A stretch of DNA of 64,000 bases from Streptomyces malaysiensis subsp. samsunensis (lineage in GTDB: Bacteria > Actinomycetota > Actinomycetes > Streptomycetales > Streptomycetaceae): the NCBI RefSeq assembly GCF_024519315.1, contig NZ_JANIIC010000043.1, positions 1 through 64,000 of the forward strand. The letters are read 5' to 3'. Shown piece after piece: positions 24,794-33,694 of the stretch. How positions within the stretch are numbered: the stretch's first letter is position 1; every line of letters starts with the position of its first letter. The notes under the pieces were generated by a model. That model saw nothing but the letters and a program-made list of their open reading frames with translations. It had not been told where the DNA came from and ran no database searches. A program made the position numbers and the translations under genes.

Positions 24794-25717
24794 ATGGATC
24801 TTCGCATCTTCACCGAGCCCCAGCAGGGGGCGACCTACGACACCCTGCTCACCGTCGCCAAGGCCACCGAGGACCTGGGCTTCGACGCCTTCTTCCGGTC
24901 CGACCACTATCTGCACATGGGAAGCGTGGACGGCCTCCCGGGTCCGTCCGACGCCTGGATCACCCTGGCCGGGCTGGCCCGCGAGACCCGGCGGATCCGG
25001 CTGGGCACCCTGATGACCGCCGCCACCTTCCGGCTGCCCGGTGTGCTGGCGATCCAGGTCGCGCAGGTCGACCAGATGTCGGGTGGCCGGGTCGAGCTGG
25101 GCCTGGGCGCGGGCTGGTTCGAGGAGGAGCACCGGGCCTATGGGATCCCCTTCCCCAAGGAGAAGTTCTCGCGGCTGGAGGAGCAGCTGGCCATCGTCAC
25201 CGGGCTGTGGCGGACCCCGGTCGGCGAGACCTTCGGCTATGACGGTGCCCACTACCAGCTGGTGGACTCCCCGGCGCTGCCCAAGCCCGCGCAGAGCAGG
25301 GTGCCGGTGCTGATCGGCGGCCAGGGGACCACCCGTACCCCGCGGCTGGCCGCCCAGTACGCGGACGAGTTCAATATGCCGTTCGCCTCGGCCGAGGACA
25401 GCGAGCGCCAGTTCGGCCGGGTGCGGGAGGCGGCCGAGGCCGCCGGCCGCAAGGGCGACGACCTGGTGTACTCCAACGCGCTGGTGGCGTGCGTGGGCAA
25501 GGACGACGCCGAGGTCGCCCGGCGGGCCGCGGCGATCGGCCGGGAGGTCGAGGAGGTCAAGGAGAACGGTCTGGCGGGCACCCCGGCCGAGGTCGTCGAC
25601 AAGATCGGCCGCTATGCGGAGGCGGGCGCCTCCCGGATGTACCTCCAGATGCTGGACCTGGCGGACCTCGACCATCTGGAGATGATCTCCTCGCAGGTCC
25701 AGGCCCAGCTGGGCTGA
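24794..25717 (+). CDS. LLM-class F420-dependent oxidoreductase
   Basis: A 307-residue luciferase-like TIM-barrel flavin/F420 enzyme. It starts MDLRIFTEPQQGATYDTLL with an early FRSDHYL, the substrate/cofactor-facing strand in this group. GRVELGLGAGWFEEEH is the family's phosphate-binding signature, and VPVLIGGQGTTRT marks the later strand. Actinobacterial members usually use F420 rather than FMN. The physiological substrate is unknown. ATG 24794 matches the conserved N-terminus; ATG 24785 is a three-codon alternative. Twenty-three bases separate it from the methyltransferase, so the two may be co-transcribed. Confidence 0.88.
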   Translation: MDLRIFTEPQQGATYDTLLTVAKATEDLGFDAFFRSDHYLHMGSVDGLPGPSDAWITLAGLARETRRIRLGTLMTAATFRLPGVLAIQVAQVDQMSGGRVELGLGAGWFEEEHRAYGIPFPKEKFSRLEEQLAIVTGLWRTPVGETFGYDGAHYQLVDSPALPKPAQSRVPVLIGGQGTTRTPRLAAQYADEFNMPFASAEDSERQFGRVREAAEAAGRKGDDLVYSNALVACVGKDDAEVARRAAAIGREVEEVKENGLAGTPAEVVDKIGRYAEAGASRMYLQMLDLADLDHLEMISSQVQAQLG

Positions 25718-25740
25718 GCGCACCACCAGGAGCACCCGTG

Positions 25741-26805
25741 ATGTCCGTACCCCGCACACCCTTGGCCGCCGCGCTGGAGCACGGGCCGCTCGTCCTCGAC
25801 GGCGGGCTGTCCAACCAGCTGGAGGCACAGGGCTGCGATCTCTCCGACGAACTGTGGTCGGCCCGGCTGCTGGCCGATGACCCGGGGCAGATCGAGGCGG
25901 CCCACACCGCCTACGCACGGGCGGGCGCACGGGTGCTCATCACCAGCAGCTATCAGGCCACGTATGAGGGCTTCGCCCATCGGGGTCTGGGCCATGAGGA
26001 GGCCACGGCGCTGCTGAGGCGCAGCGTGGAGCTGGCGCGCATGGCCGCCGAGCGGGCGGTCGTCGAGCCCATGGCCGCGGGGCGGGCAGCCGTCGAGGGG
26101 GTGGAGGCGGGGCGGGCGGCAGTCGAGCGTACGGCGGCCGTGCGGGCGGTCGTCGAGCGGGCGGAGGCGGGGCAGACCGATCCGGGTGGCGCGGGTGGCG
26201 GGGGCGACGTGGGCGCTGGGTCGGTGTGGGTCGCCGCCTCCGTGGGCCCCTATGGGGCCATGCTGGCGGACGGCAGCGAGTATCGGGGGCGGTACGGACT
26301 GAGCGTGGCCGAGCTGACGCGGTTCCACCGGCCGAGGATCGAGGCGCTGGCCGCGGCCGGGCCCGATGCGCTGGCGCTGGAGACGGTGCCGGACGCCGAT
26401 GAGGCCGCGGCGATGCTGAGCGCCGTCGAGGGCTGTGGGGTGCCCGTCTGGCTCTCCTACAGCATCGCGGGGGAGACCACCCGGGCCGGGCAGCCGCTGA
26501 GGGACGCGTTCGCCCTGGCCGCGGGGGTCGACCAGGTGATCGCCGTCGGCGTCAACTGCTGTGAACCGGGCGACGCGGACCGGGCCGTGGAGATCGCGGC
26601 CGGTATCACCGGCAAACCGGTGGTGGTCTATCCGAACAGCGGAGAGGAGTGGGATGTCGCGGCGCGGAGCTGGCGCGGCCGCTCGACCTTCGACCCGGGG
26701 CGGGTGCGGGCATGGGGGGACGCGGGGGCGCGGCTCATCGGCGGCTGCTGCCGGGTGGGGCCGGAGCGGATCGCGGAGCTGGCCGCCGTGGTGAGAAGCC
26801 ATTAG
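25741..26805 (+). CDS. mmuM: Homocysteine S-methyltransferase
   Basis: A 354-residue zinc-dependent methyltransferase that makes methionine from homocysteine, using S-methylmethionine or SAM as donor. The barrel starts LVLDGGLSNQLEAQG. The zinc cysteines are in GVNCCEP and LIGGCCRVGPE. About 55 residues (roughly 100-160) form an insertion of repeated Ala-Gly-Arg-Ala-Val-Glu-like units followed by a Gly-rich stretch, absent from ordinary MmuM of about 300 residues. ATG 25741 has AGGAG at 25728-25732, eight bases upstream. The 3' end is followed by short tandem repeats and a hairpin before the convergent regulator. Confidence 0.92.
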   Translation: MSVPRTPLAAALEHGPLVLDGGLSNQLEAQGCDLSDELWSARLLADDPGQIEAAHTAYARAGARVLITSSYQATYEGFAHRGLGHEEATALLRRSVELARMAAERAVVEPMAAGRAAVEGVEAGRAAVERTAAVRAVVERAEAGQTDPGGAGGGGDVGAGSVWVAASVGPYGAMLADGSEYRGRYGLSVAELTRFHRPRIEALAAAGPDALALETVPDADEAAAMLSAVEGCGVPVWLSYSIAGETTRAGQPLRDAFALAAGVDQVIAVGVNCCEPGDADRAVEIAAGITGKPVVVYPNSGEEWDVAARSWRGRSTFDPGRVRAWGDAGARLIGGCCRVGPERIAELAAVVRSH

Positions 26806-26848
26806 GTGAGGGAGGGCCGCAGGGCGATACCCGGACGGGTGTTCTTGA

Positions 26849-26888
26849 CCGTAAACGCTCGAGGCCGTAAACGCTCGAGGCCGTAAAC
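26849..26888. repeat. 16-bp tandem repeat, 2.5 copies
   Basis: CCGTAAACGCTCGAGG occurs exactly at 26849-26864 and 26865-26880, and its first eight bases again at 26881-26888. It lies in the gap between two convergent genes. Confidence 0.9.
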
Positions 26889-26909
26889 CCCGTCCTTCAA
26901 CGCGGGGTT
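26886..26909. terminator. Hairpin between convergent genes
   Basis: AACCCCG (26886-26892) and CGGGGTT (26903-26909) form a seven-base stem with a ten-base loop. The position between the convergent mmuM and GlxA/AraC-type genes fits a bidirectional terminator. Confidence 0.55.
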
Positions 26910-26970
26910 GGGCCGGTGCCGGGCCCGTAGGGCTTGGCGGCGCGGGCCCCGGGGTTCCGGCCGCCGGGAG

Positions 26971-27975
26971 TCAGGCGGCCGGTGCGCGCGATGCCCGGGC
27001 CCGGAACGCGCGGCGGTAGTCGTGGGGCGGCACCCCCACCGCCCGGGTGAAGTGGCGGCGCAGATTGGCCGCCGTCCCCAGCCCGCACAGCTCCGCGATC
27101 CGGTCCACCGGCAGATCGCCGCCCTCCAGCAGCTCCCGGGCGCGCCCGATCCGCTGGCCCTGGAGCCAGCGCAGCGGTGTCGTACCCGTGGCGGCGTGGA
27201 AGCGGCGGGCCAGGGTGCGTGGGCTGGTGTGGGCGCGGCGGGCGAGGTCGGCCACGGTCAGCGGTTCGTGCAGCCGCTCGGCGGCCCAGTGCAGCAGCGG
27301 GGCGAGCGAGTCGTCGGTGCGCTCGGGCAGCGGCGCCTCGATGTACTGGGCCTGGCCGCCCGGCCGGTGGGCGGGCGCGACGAGCTGCCGGGCCAGGGTG
27401 TTCGCCACCTCGGTGCCGTAGTCCTCGCGCACCAGATGCAGACAGACGTCGATACAGGCCGTGGAGCCCGCCCCCGTCAGCACATCGCCGTGGTCGACAT
27501 AGAGCACGGACGGATCGAGCCGTACGGCCGGATAGCGCTCGGCGAACAGCGCCGCGTACATCCAGTGGGTGGCCGCCGTACGGCCGTCGAGCAGTCCGGT
27601 CGCGGCGAGGGTGAACGCGCCCGAGCACAGCGACACGATGCGGGCGCCCCGCCGATGGGCCTCGCGCAGCGCGTCGACCAGCTCCGGCGGCGGATCGCCG
27701 CGCACATCGGCCGAGGCCGGGACGATCACCGTGTCGGCCGTGAGCAGCTCCTCGGTGCCGTACGGGGTGTGGGCGGCGAACCACGAGCGGGCGGCGACCG
27801 GGTCACCGGCCCCCTCACCGCCCGGTCCGATCGCACAGACCCGCAGCTCGTACCAGGGGTCGGGGAGCCCGGGGCGATCGGTGCCGAAGACATGGCAGGG
27901 CACCGCCAGATCGAAGATCGGCATGCCCGGGACGACGGCGAGGGCGATGGATCGCATGGCAAAAATGTAGCGCAT
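26971..27975 (-). CDS. GlxA-type AraC-family transcriptional regulator
   Basis: A 334-residue regulator with an N-terminal DJ-1/PfpI-like domain (residues 10-185) and a C-terminal AraC helix-turn-helix pair (230-325). The first domain keeps the elbow SLCSGAFTLAATGLLDGR, with the Cys typical of this non-enzymatic fold. LTVADLARRAHTSPRTLARRF is helix-turn-helix one and LPVDRIAELCGLGTAANLRRHF is the second. Such proteins often control adjacent divergent genes. Here the divergent neighbour is an MFS exporter 54 bases away, so it probably controls that gene and itself. ATG 27975 is used; no good ribosome site is visible. Confidence 0.9.
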   Translation of the reverse strand: MRYIFAMRSIALAVVPGMPIFDLAVPCHVFGTDRPGLPDPWYELRVCAIGPGGEGAGDPVAARSWFAAHTPYGTEELLTADTVIVPASADVRGDPPPELVDALREAHRRGARIVSLCSGAFTLAATGLLDGRTAATHWMYAALFAERYPAVRLDPSVLYVDHGDVLTGAGSTACIDVCLHLVREDYGTEVANTLARQLVAPAHRPGGQAQYIEAPLPERTDDSLAPLLHWAAERLHEPLTVADLARRAHTSPRTLARRFHAATGTTPLRWLQGQRIGRARELLEGGDLPVDRIAELCGLGTAANLRRHFTRAVGVPPHDYRRAFRARASRAPAA

Positions 27976-28029
27976 GCTGTCACTCTTGCCACTCGTTGCA
28001 CCGTACCCCGGGGCCGATGCTGGACAGGC

Positions 28030-29679
28030 ATGACGACCCCTTCCTCAAAGGCCCAGGGGAGCGGTGTGCCCGCGGCCACCCCGGACAAGGCCCCTGCCAC
28101 CACGCCGGGTTCGGCCCCTGCAACCGCCCCGGACAAGGCCCCCGACGCGGCCCCCGGGATGGCACCCGAGACGGCCCCGGCCGCCGTCTCCGACGCGGCC
28201 CCCGCTCCCGACGCGGCTCCCGACGCGGCCCCCGCCCCCGACCCCCGGCGCTGGCTGATCCTCGCCGTCGCGTCGGCGGCCCAGTTCCTCGCCGTGCTCG
28301 ACATGATCGCGGTGAACATCGCCTTCCCCGCGATCGGCGCGGACTTCAGCTCCGCGTCCACCGCCGAGCTGTCCTGGGTGCTCAACGCCTACACGATCGT
28401 GCTCGCGGCGCTGATGGTCCCGGCCGGGCGGCTGGCCGACGCGATCGGCGGGCGGCGCTCGTTCCTGACCGGTATCGCGCTCTTCGGGCTCGCCTCCCTC
28501 GCCTGTGGTGCCGCCCCCGGGCTCGGCACGCTGATCGCCGCGCGCGTGGCGCAGGGCGTGGCGGCGGCCGTCCTGGTGCCCACCTCCCTCTCGCTCGCCC
28601 TGCCCGCCTTCCCACGGCGTGAGCGGGCCACGGCCGTCGGCGTCTGGACGGCGGTGAGCGCGGTCGCGGCGAGTTCGGGGCCGGTGGCGGGCGGGCTGCT
28701 GGCCGCCTCCGACTGGCGCTGGATCTTCCTCATCAATCCGCCCGTGGTGCTGGTGGCATGGGTGGCCGGGCTGCGGCTGCTGCCGCCGCGCACCGGGCCC
28801 GTCCCCGGTGGGCGCCGCCGTCTCGATCCGCTGGGCACGCTGCTGGTCCTCCTCGGCACCGGGGCCGTCACCACCGCCTGTGTCGAGGCCGCGGACTGGG
28901 GCTACGGCGCCCCGGCCACCCTCGGCTTCCTCGCCACCGGCCTTGTCGTGGGCGCGCTGGCGGTGGCGCACGTACGCCGCCACCCCGATCCGGTGGTGGA
29001 CCCCGGGCTGTTCCGGACCCGTGCCTTCACCGCCGCCGCGCTCGGTCTGCTGAGCTACTTCCTCGCCTACGCCGCCTCGCTGCTCGCCGCGACGCTGCTG
29101 TTCACCGGGGCGTGGGGCTGGTCCCCGGCCAGGGCGGGCCTGGCCGTGACGCCCTGGCCGCTGGCCGTCCTGGTGGTGTCGACGCTGTCGGGGCGGATCG
29201 TACGGGCGCTGGGGGAGCGGACCACGGCCGTCGTCGGCGGGCTGTGCTTCGCGGCCGGGCCGATGTGGTGGGTGCTTCTCGCGAGCGGTGACGGCGCCCA
29301 CTACGCCGTGGAGTTCATGCCCGGACTGGTGCTCACCGGGATCGGCGCGGGGCTCTACCAGCCGGTGATGTTCTCGGCCGCCGGGCTGCTTCCGGCCCGT
29401 CGGCTCTCCCTCGGCTCCGGGGTGCTGATGATGTCCCGGCAGGGTGGTTCGGCCCTGGGTGTCGCGGCGCTGGTCGTGATCACCGGGGGCGCGGCGCGGC
29501 CGGGGCTCGACGCGTTGCGCGCCGGGTGGATCTTCACGGCGGTGACCGCGGCGCTCGCGGCCGTCGCGGGCGCCGCCTTGCGCACGGGCGTTCGTCACGA
29601 GACCGGGGAGACCCGGAAGAATCGAACCGATTCGGGGGAGAACCATGGATCCGGCAGGGACCCCGCACGGCACCATTGA
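28030..29679 (+). CDS. MFS drug exporter (DHA2 type, 14 membrane helices)
   Basis: A 549-residue major facilitator transporter. About 75 N-terminal residues are a Pro/Ala/Asp-rich low-complexity tail made of repeats such as APDAAPDAAPAPDP. The membrane part begins WLILAVASAAQFLAVLDMIA, followed by motif A-like GRLADAIGGRRSFL and the antiporter motif C region SSGPVAGGLLA, both typical of DHA2 drug:proton antiporters. The total helix count is about 14. It is divergent from the GlxA/AraC-type regulator. Its substrate is unknown. The tail is unusual for the family and its codons are GC-rich repeats, suggesting slippage-driven expansion. Confidence 0.9.
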   Translation: MTTPSSKAQGSGVPAATPDKAPATTPGSAPATAPDKAPDAAPGMAPETAPAAVSDAAPAPDAAPDAAPAPDPRRWLILAVASAAQFLAVLDMIAVNIAFPAIGADFSSASTAELSWVLNAYTIVLAALMVPAGRLADAIGGRRSFLTGIALFGLASLACGAAPGLGTLIAARVAQGVAAAVLVPTSLSLALPAFPRRERATAVGVWTAVSAVAASSGPVAGGLLAASDWRWIFLINPPVVLVAWVAGLRLLPPRTGPVPGGRRRLDPLGTLLVLLGTGAVTTACVEAADWGYGAPATLGFLATGLVVGALAVAHVRRHPDPVVDPGLFRTRAFTAAALGLLSYFLAYAASLLAATLLFTGAWGWSPARAGLAVTPWPLAVLVVSTLSGRIVRALGERTTAVVGGLCFAAGPMWWVLLASGDGAHYAVEFMPGLVLTGIGAGLYQPVMFSAAGLLPARRLSLGSGVLMMSRQGGSALGVAALVVITGGAARPGLDALRAGWIFTAVTAALAAVAGAALRTGVRHETGETRKNRTDSGENHGSGRDPARHH

Positions 29680-29764
29680 CGTGCCCGTGCCAGCTGCTTA
29701 GCGTGCTGATCGGTCCCTGGGTTCTCCGCAGGCATGACGACGACGAGCTGAGCGGGGAGGGCGG

Positions 29765-30484
29765 ATGAGTCTCTTCGAGGATGGACGGCCCTTTCTGCAC
29801 GCGCTGCCCGCCGAGGACCGGCGCGCGCTGCTCGGCCTGGGCACCCCTCGCGCCTACGCCGCCGGCGAGGTCGTGCTGCGCGAGCACGACCGTACGACCT
29901 TCGTCGTCGCGATCACCTCCGGCTGGTCCACCGTCTCGGTGGAGACCGAGCGCGGGGTGCGGCTGATCCTGGCGCTGCGCGGGGCGGGCGAGGTCGTGGG
30001 CGACCAGGCCGCGGTGGACCACGGCTCGCGCAGCGCCACCGTCACCGCGCTCGGCCCGATGGAGGCGGTGGTGGTCTCCGGCGACCGGTTCCGGGCCTAT
30101 CTGGCGGCACGTCCCGTCGCGACCGTGCTGATCATGCGTCAGTTCAGCTCCCGGCTGCGCAGCTCCGACGGGGAGCGGCGGTCACTCGCCTCGGAGAAGG
30201 TGCTCCAGCGGCTGGCGGCCCGGCTGGTCGAACTCGCCGAGCGCACCGGCCACCCCGGCGCCGACGGGGCGATCACCGTCGATCTGCCGCTGCCGCAGCA
30301 CGACATAGCGGCCGCGGTGGGCTCGACCCGGGAGGCGGTCGCCAAGGCGCTGCGGCTGCTGCGCGCCCAGGGCGTCGTCCGGACCGCCTCGCGCCGCTTC
30401 GTGGTGATGAACATCGGGCTGCTGCGGCTGCTGGCCGAGGGCCGTGCGACTGGGGAGCACATCCCGGCCCGCCCCCGCGATTGA
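29765..30484 (+). CDS. Crp/Fnr-family transcriptional regulator
   Basis: A 239-residue regulator with an N-terminal cyclic-nucleotide-binding-type beta-barrel (residues 10-125). Its phosphate-binding-cassette position reads GAGEVVGDQAAVDHGSRSATV. A C-terminal winged helix-turn-helix follows, with LPQHDIAAAVGSTREAVAKAL as the recognition region. The cassette lacks a clear Arg-Ser pair of classic cAMP sites, although SRSAT is close, so the ligand is uncertain. ATG 29765 has GGGGAGG just upstream. A strong hairpin lies about 185 bases downstream. Confidence 0.88.
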   Translation: MSLFEDGRPFLHALPAEDRRALLGLGTPRAYAAGEVVLREHDRTTFVVAITSGWSTVSVETERGVRLILALRGAGEVVGDQAAVDHGSRSATVTALGPMEAVVVSGDRFRAYLAARPVATVLIMRQFSSRLRSSDGERRSLASEKVLQRLAARLVELAERTGHPGADGAITVDLPLPQHDIAAAVGSTREAVAKALRLLRAQGVVRTASRRFVVMNIGLLRLLAEGRATGEHIPARPRD

Positions 30485-30668
30485 GCGCGGGCGCGCACTC
30501 CCCACGCCTTTCCGCGCGACTGTGTAAACGGCTACAGCCGTCCCGCCGTTCCCCGGCGACCCTGGAGTCGGCACAGGGCGCTGGGCCGTGAGCGACGGGG
30601 GTGCGCACGGCCGGGCCCTGCCCGGAGAAGTACCACCGGACAGGGTCCAAGCGCCCCGCACCGGAGAA

Positions 30669-30706
30669 GGGCGGCGGGGTGGGCAGGGGGACGAGCCCCG
30701 CCGCCC
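30669..30706 (+). terminator. Strong GC hairpin (terminator or attenuator)
   Basis: GGGCGGCGGGG (30669-30679) pairs perfectly with CCCCGCCGCCC (30696-30706) around a 16-base loop. It lies 185 bases after the Crp-type gene and 75 bases before the gene at 30781, on the same strand. It can end the first transcript or attenuate the second. Apart from this, the 296-base gap 30485-30780 shows no gene. Confidence 0.55.
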
Positions 30707-30780
30707 GCTTCGCGCATTCACCGGCACCCCATCACCACCGCCCCGGGAAACGGGGGCCACGGCATGAAGGACGGCGGGCG

Positions 30781-32844
30781 ATGAACGCAGCGGAAGACGT
30801 CAACGTCCCGGCGGAGTCGCCGGGACGACGGCTGGAGATCCCCAAGGGCGGCCCGCTGGACGGGGCGGGCCAGCCGGGCGGCGCCCGTACGGCGCGCGAG
30901 GCACGCGCCCATCTGCACATCCCCGTCGGTCCCGCCCGGCTGTGCGCCGAACCGGCGCCCCATCCCCTGCCCGAAGGCCCGGTGCCCCGCGAGGAGCTGG
31001 ACCGGCTGCGCCGTCTGTACCGGACCGTTCCCGGCCATACGGCGATGCGCGACCATCTGCGGCGCACCCGGCTGCTGGCGCTGTGCGGCGAACCCGGCAC
31101 CGGCCGCGCCTGGACCGGGCTCGCCCTTCTCGCCGAGCTGTCCGAGCTGGTCGGTGGCGGGGTCGCCCGGCTCGGGTCCGGCATCCCGTACGGGGCGTCG
31201 GGTATGCAGACGACCGAGAAGACCGAGCGGGGCCATGGCTATCTCCTCGAACTCCCCGCCGAACAGGCCGACTCCACGGTCGAACCCCTGCTGGACCGGC
31301 TGCGCGCACACTTCGCCGAGCACGAGGCGTTCTGCGTGGTCCTGGTCGCGGGCGGCCCGGCCGCCGAGCGGCTGCTGCGCGGTCGCCGCCACGCCGTGCC
31401 GTACGAGCCCCCGGCCGCCGCCGAGGTCCTCGACCGCCACTTGGCCGAGCTGCTCGCCGACCGCCCAGCCGAACTGCTGGAGACGGCCCGCGCCACCGCC
31501 CGCCGCCCCGAACTGGCCGAGGCGCTCGGCCTGGACGAGCCGCGGCCCGGCGAGGCCGCCCGGCTCGCCGGCCATCTGGCCGCGCACGCCGAGGGCAGGC
31601 TGTCCGAGGAGCGGCTGCTGGAGCACTGCCGGTCGTTCGCCCCGCACCAGGCCCGTGAGTGGCTTCTGGAGGCCGCGCGCCCCGGCACCCTGCCCGCCGC
31701 GCTGCCCGCGCTGCGCACCGCCGCGCTGCGGATCGCGCTCGCCGTCTTCGACGGCTCGTCGCACAGCCTCATGGCGGAGGCCGCCGAGCTGCTGACCTGG
31801 GAACTGGCCGTCACGCTCGATCCGCAGTACGCACCGGGCCGCCCGCTGTTCTCCGCCCGCCCCGGGGCCTCGCTCGCCATGGCGCGCGCGGTTCACGGCG
31901 AGGGGGTGGAGGACCTCGGGGACGCCTCGGTGCCCGTGCGCGCGGTGTGGTTCGAGGGGCGGCGGCTGGCGCCCGCCGTGCTCCACGAGTCCTGGGACGC
32001 CCACCACAACCTCCGTGGCCCGATGGCCCGTTGGCTGCGCGCGCTGTGCGACGACCCGCGCCCCCAGGTGTGGGTGCGCGCGGCGGTCGCCGCGGGCGTG
32101 CTGTGCGCCCGCGACTATCTCTACGGCCTGGTCGAGCTGGCCCTGCCGCTGGCCCGCACCGACAGCCCGGTGCAGCGGATGGCGGCGGCCACCGCGCTCG
32201 CCGAGGCGTCCCGCGCCCCGGAGGTGCGCCCCGCCGTGAACGGACTGCTGCACGACTGGGCGCGCGGCGACGACGAGCGCGAGTGCGAGACCGCCGCGCT
32301 CGCCCACGGCTACGGCCTGGCGGCCGGCTCGGTCGCGGCGTCCCTGGAGGAACTCGGCCGGATCGCCTGCGCCGACGACGGCCGCACCACCTCCTACAGC
32401 GTGCTGCGGCTGCTGGCCGGGCCCGAACCGGAGACCGTACTGGCCGCGCTCACCCGCTGGCTGCGCGACACCCGGCGGCCCCGCCGGGACCTGGCGCTGC
32501 TCACGGCGCTGCGCGCGGTCACCACCCGCACCTCGTATCTGTGGGGGCTGTGCGAGGTGCCGGAGCTGGAGCCGTACGCCGCCTGGCCGCTGGCCACGGC
32601 GCTGCTGGCGGCCCGTCCGGAGTGCGAGCCACGGCTCGCCGAGCTGCTGCGGTCCACGCTGACCTGGGCCAGATCGGCCGGGGCCGCCGAGGACGCGCTG
32701 GTCGGCTGGATCCGGCGGGCGGCCCGCGACGAACGACAGGTCGCGGTGTTGTGCGACTTTCTGCCCCGGCTGGCGCAGGACGGTGACGAGCCGCTCGACG
32801 CCGGGGCGGCCATACGCATACGGGAGGTGCTGGAGGCGCTGTGA
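30781..32844 (+). CDS. Large hypothetical protein with P-loop-like motif and HEAT-like helices
   Basis: A 687-residue cytoplasmic-looking protein, unrecognised. Near residue 100, LLALCGEPGTGRAWTGLAL resembles a Walker A with the terminal Lys-Ser/Thr replaced by Arg-Ala, so ATP binding is doubtful. The C-terminal half (residues 370-650) is a run of paired amphipathic helices such as WVRAAVAAGVLCARDYLYGL, suggestive of HEAT-type repeats. ATG 30781 is preferred for its position after a non-coding GC-rich leader; GGCGGGCG is just upstream. It is followed by a partner gene whose ribosome site overlaps its end. The pair recalls conserved Streptomyces operons of unknown role. Confidence 0.65.
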   Translation: MNAAEDVNVPAESPGRRLEIPKGGPLDGAGQPGGARTAREARAHLHIPVGPARLCAEPAPHPLPEGPVPREELDRLRRLYRTVPGHTAMRDHLRRTRLLALCGEPGTGRAWTGLALLAELSELVGGGVARLGSGIPYGASGMQTTEKTERGHGYLLELPAEQADSTVEPLLDRLRAHFAEHEAFCVVLVAGGPAAERLLRGRRHAVPYEPPAAAEVLDRHLAELLADRPAELLETARATARRPELAEALGLDEPRPGEAARLAGHLAAHAEGRLSEERLLEHCRSFAPHQAREWLLEAARPGTLPAALPALRTAALRIALAVFDGSSHSLMAEAAELLTWELAVTLDPQYAPGRPLFSARPGASLAMARAVHGEGVEDLGDASVPVRAVWFEGRRLAPAVLHESWDAHHNLRGPMARWLRALCDDPRPQVWVRAAVAAGVLCARDYLYGLVELALPLARTDSPVQRMAAATALAEASRAPEVRPAVNGLLHDWARGDDERECETAALAHGYGLAAGSVAASLEELGRIACADDGRTTSYSVLRLLAGPEPETVLAALTRWLRDTRRPRRDLALLTALRAVTTRTSYLWGLCEVPELEPYAAWPLATALLAARPECEPRLAELLRSTLTWARSAGAAEDALVGWIRRAARDERQVAVLCDFLPRLAQDGDEPLDAGAAIRIREVLEAL

Positions 32845-32858
32845 GGAGAAGGACATCA

Positions 32859-33638
32859 ATGGTGAAAGAGACAGAGGACCCGAAAGACACGGAGACCGCA
32901 TACGACAGCACGGCGGACCGGGCGAGGCCGGCGGGCGCGGGGGCCCGCCGAGTCTCGGTCACCGGGGCGCGCATGCTGCGCGAGGCGCTGCGCGACGGCG
33001 GCGATGCCCTGCCCGCTGCGCTGCGGGAGGCCGACGACGGCCTGCTGCTGAGCGCGCTCGACGAGGGGCTGCCCGCCGAGCGGGCCACCCGCGTCGTGGT
33101 CGAGCTGGTGCGCCGCGCGCCCGAGCGCGGACCGGAGCTGGCGGCCGCGGTCTGCGAGAAGGTGCTGCTCGCGCAGCTCTATCTCGACCCGCCGCACCGG
33201 GTGCCGGGCGGTTCGGCCGCGGACCCCGGCCGCCGGTTGCGGGTGCGCAACGCGCTGATGCTGTACGAGGGGCTGGTCCGCCCGTACGCGGGGCGCGGTG
33301 CGATACCGGAGCTGATGGCGTGCGTCCTGCCCGGTCTGTGGGCGGCGGGCGACGGCGCGGGCCGTGAGGTGGTGCGCCGGATCGTCGGCACCCGGCAGCT
33401 CACCGGGTTCGGTGAGAAGGGCTGGAAGGCGCTGTTCGGCGGCGTGGCCGAGGAGTGCCGGGAGTACGAGGCGGAGGCGGCCCGCGCCACCCGGCGCGAG
33501 ACGCGGTGGCGCCGGCGGCGCGGGGTGGCCGACGACGCCGCGCGTCTCGATCTGAAGCCCGGCCAGCTGTGGGTCTCCGCCCTGCTGGGGTTCATCGCGG
33601 TGGCGCTGGTGCTGATCGTGGTGATCGCGGCCGGATAG
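32859..33638 (+). CDS. Hypothetical protein with C-terminal membrane anchor
   Basis: A 259-residue protein: an acidic, disordered N-terminus (residues 1-35), a helical body with Arg-rich segments, a basic stretch ETRWRRRRGVADDAARLDLK, then one terminal membrane helix, WVSALLGFIAVALVLIVVIA. This is a tail-anchored topology with the body in the cytoplasm. ATG 32859 has GGAGAAGGA at 32844-32853; an in-frame GTG at 32841 overlaps the previous stop. It is co-transcribed with the P-loop-like protein and may tether it to the membrane. The last six codons form the first unit of a tandem repeat that continues past the stop. Confidence 0.65.
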   Translation: MVKETEDPKDTETAYDSTADRARPAGAGARRVSVTGARMLREALRDGGDALPAALREADDGLLLSALDEGLPAERATRVVVELVRRAPERGPELAAAVCEKVLLAQLYLDPPHRVPGGSAADPGRRLRVRNALMLYEGLVRPYAGRGAIPELMACVLPGLWAAGDGAGREVVRRIVGTRQLTGFGEKGWKALFGGVAEECREYEAEAARATRRETRWRRRRGVADDAARLDLKPGQLWVSALLGFIAVALVLIVVIAAG

Positions 33639-33694
33639 CCGAGCGTGGTCGGATAGCCGATCGCGGCCCGATAGCCGAGCGCGGCCGGACGGCC
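33623..33694. repeat. 18-bp tandem repeat, four units, spanning a stop codon
   Basis: Units at 33623-33640, 33641-33658, 33659-33676 and 33677-33694 follow GA(T/G)CGCGGCCGGATAGCC with one to four changes each. The TAG stop of the upstream gene is inside unit one and is repeated in units two and three. The remaining gap to 33845 holds no supported gene. Confidence 0.9.

Noticed and set aside
26886..26909. Hairpin resembling IS200/IS605-type element ends
   Set aside because: No TnpA/TnpB-type gene or second end nearby; a terminator between convergent genes explains it.
33623..33694. Regular repeats considered as a CRISPR array
   Set aside because: Units are contiguous, 18 bases, without spacers, and there are no cas genes.
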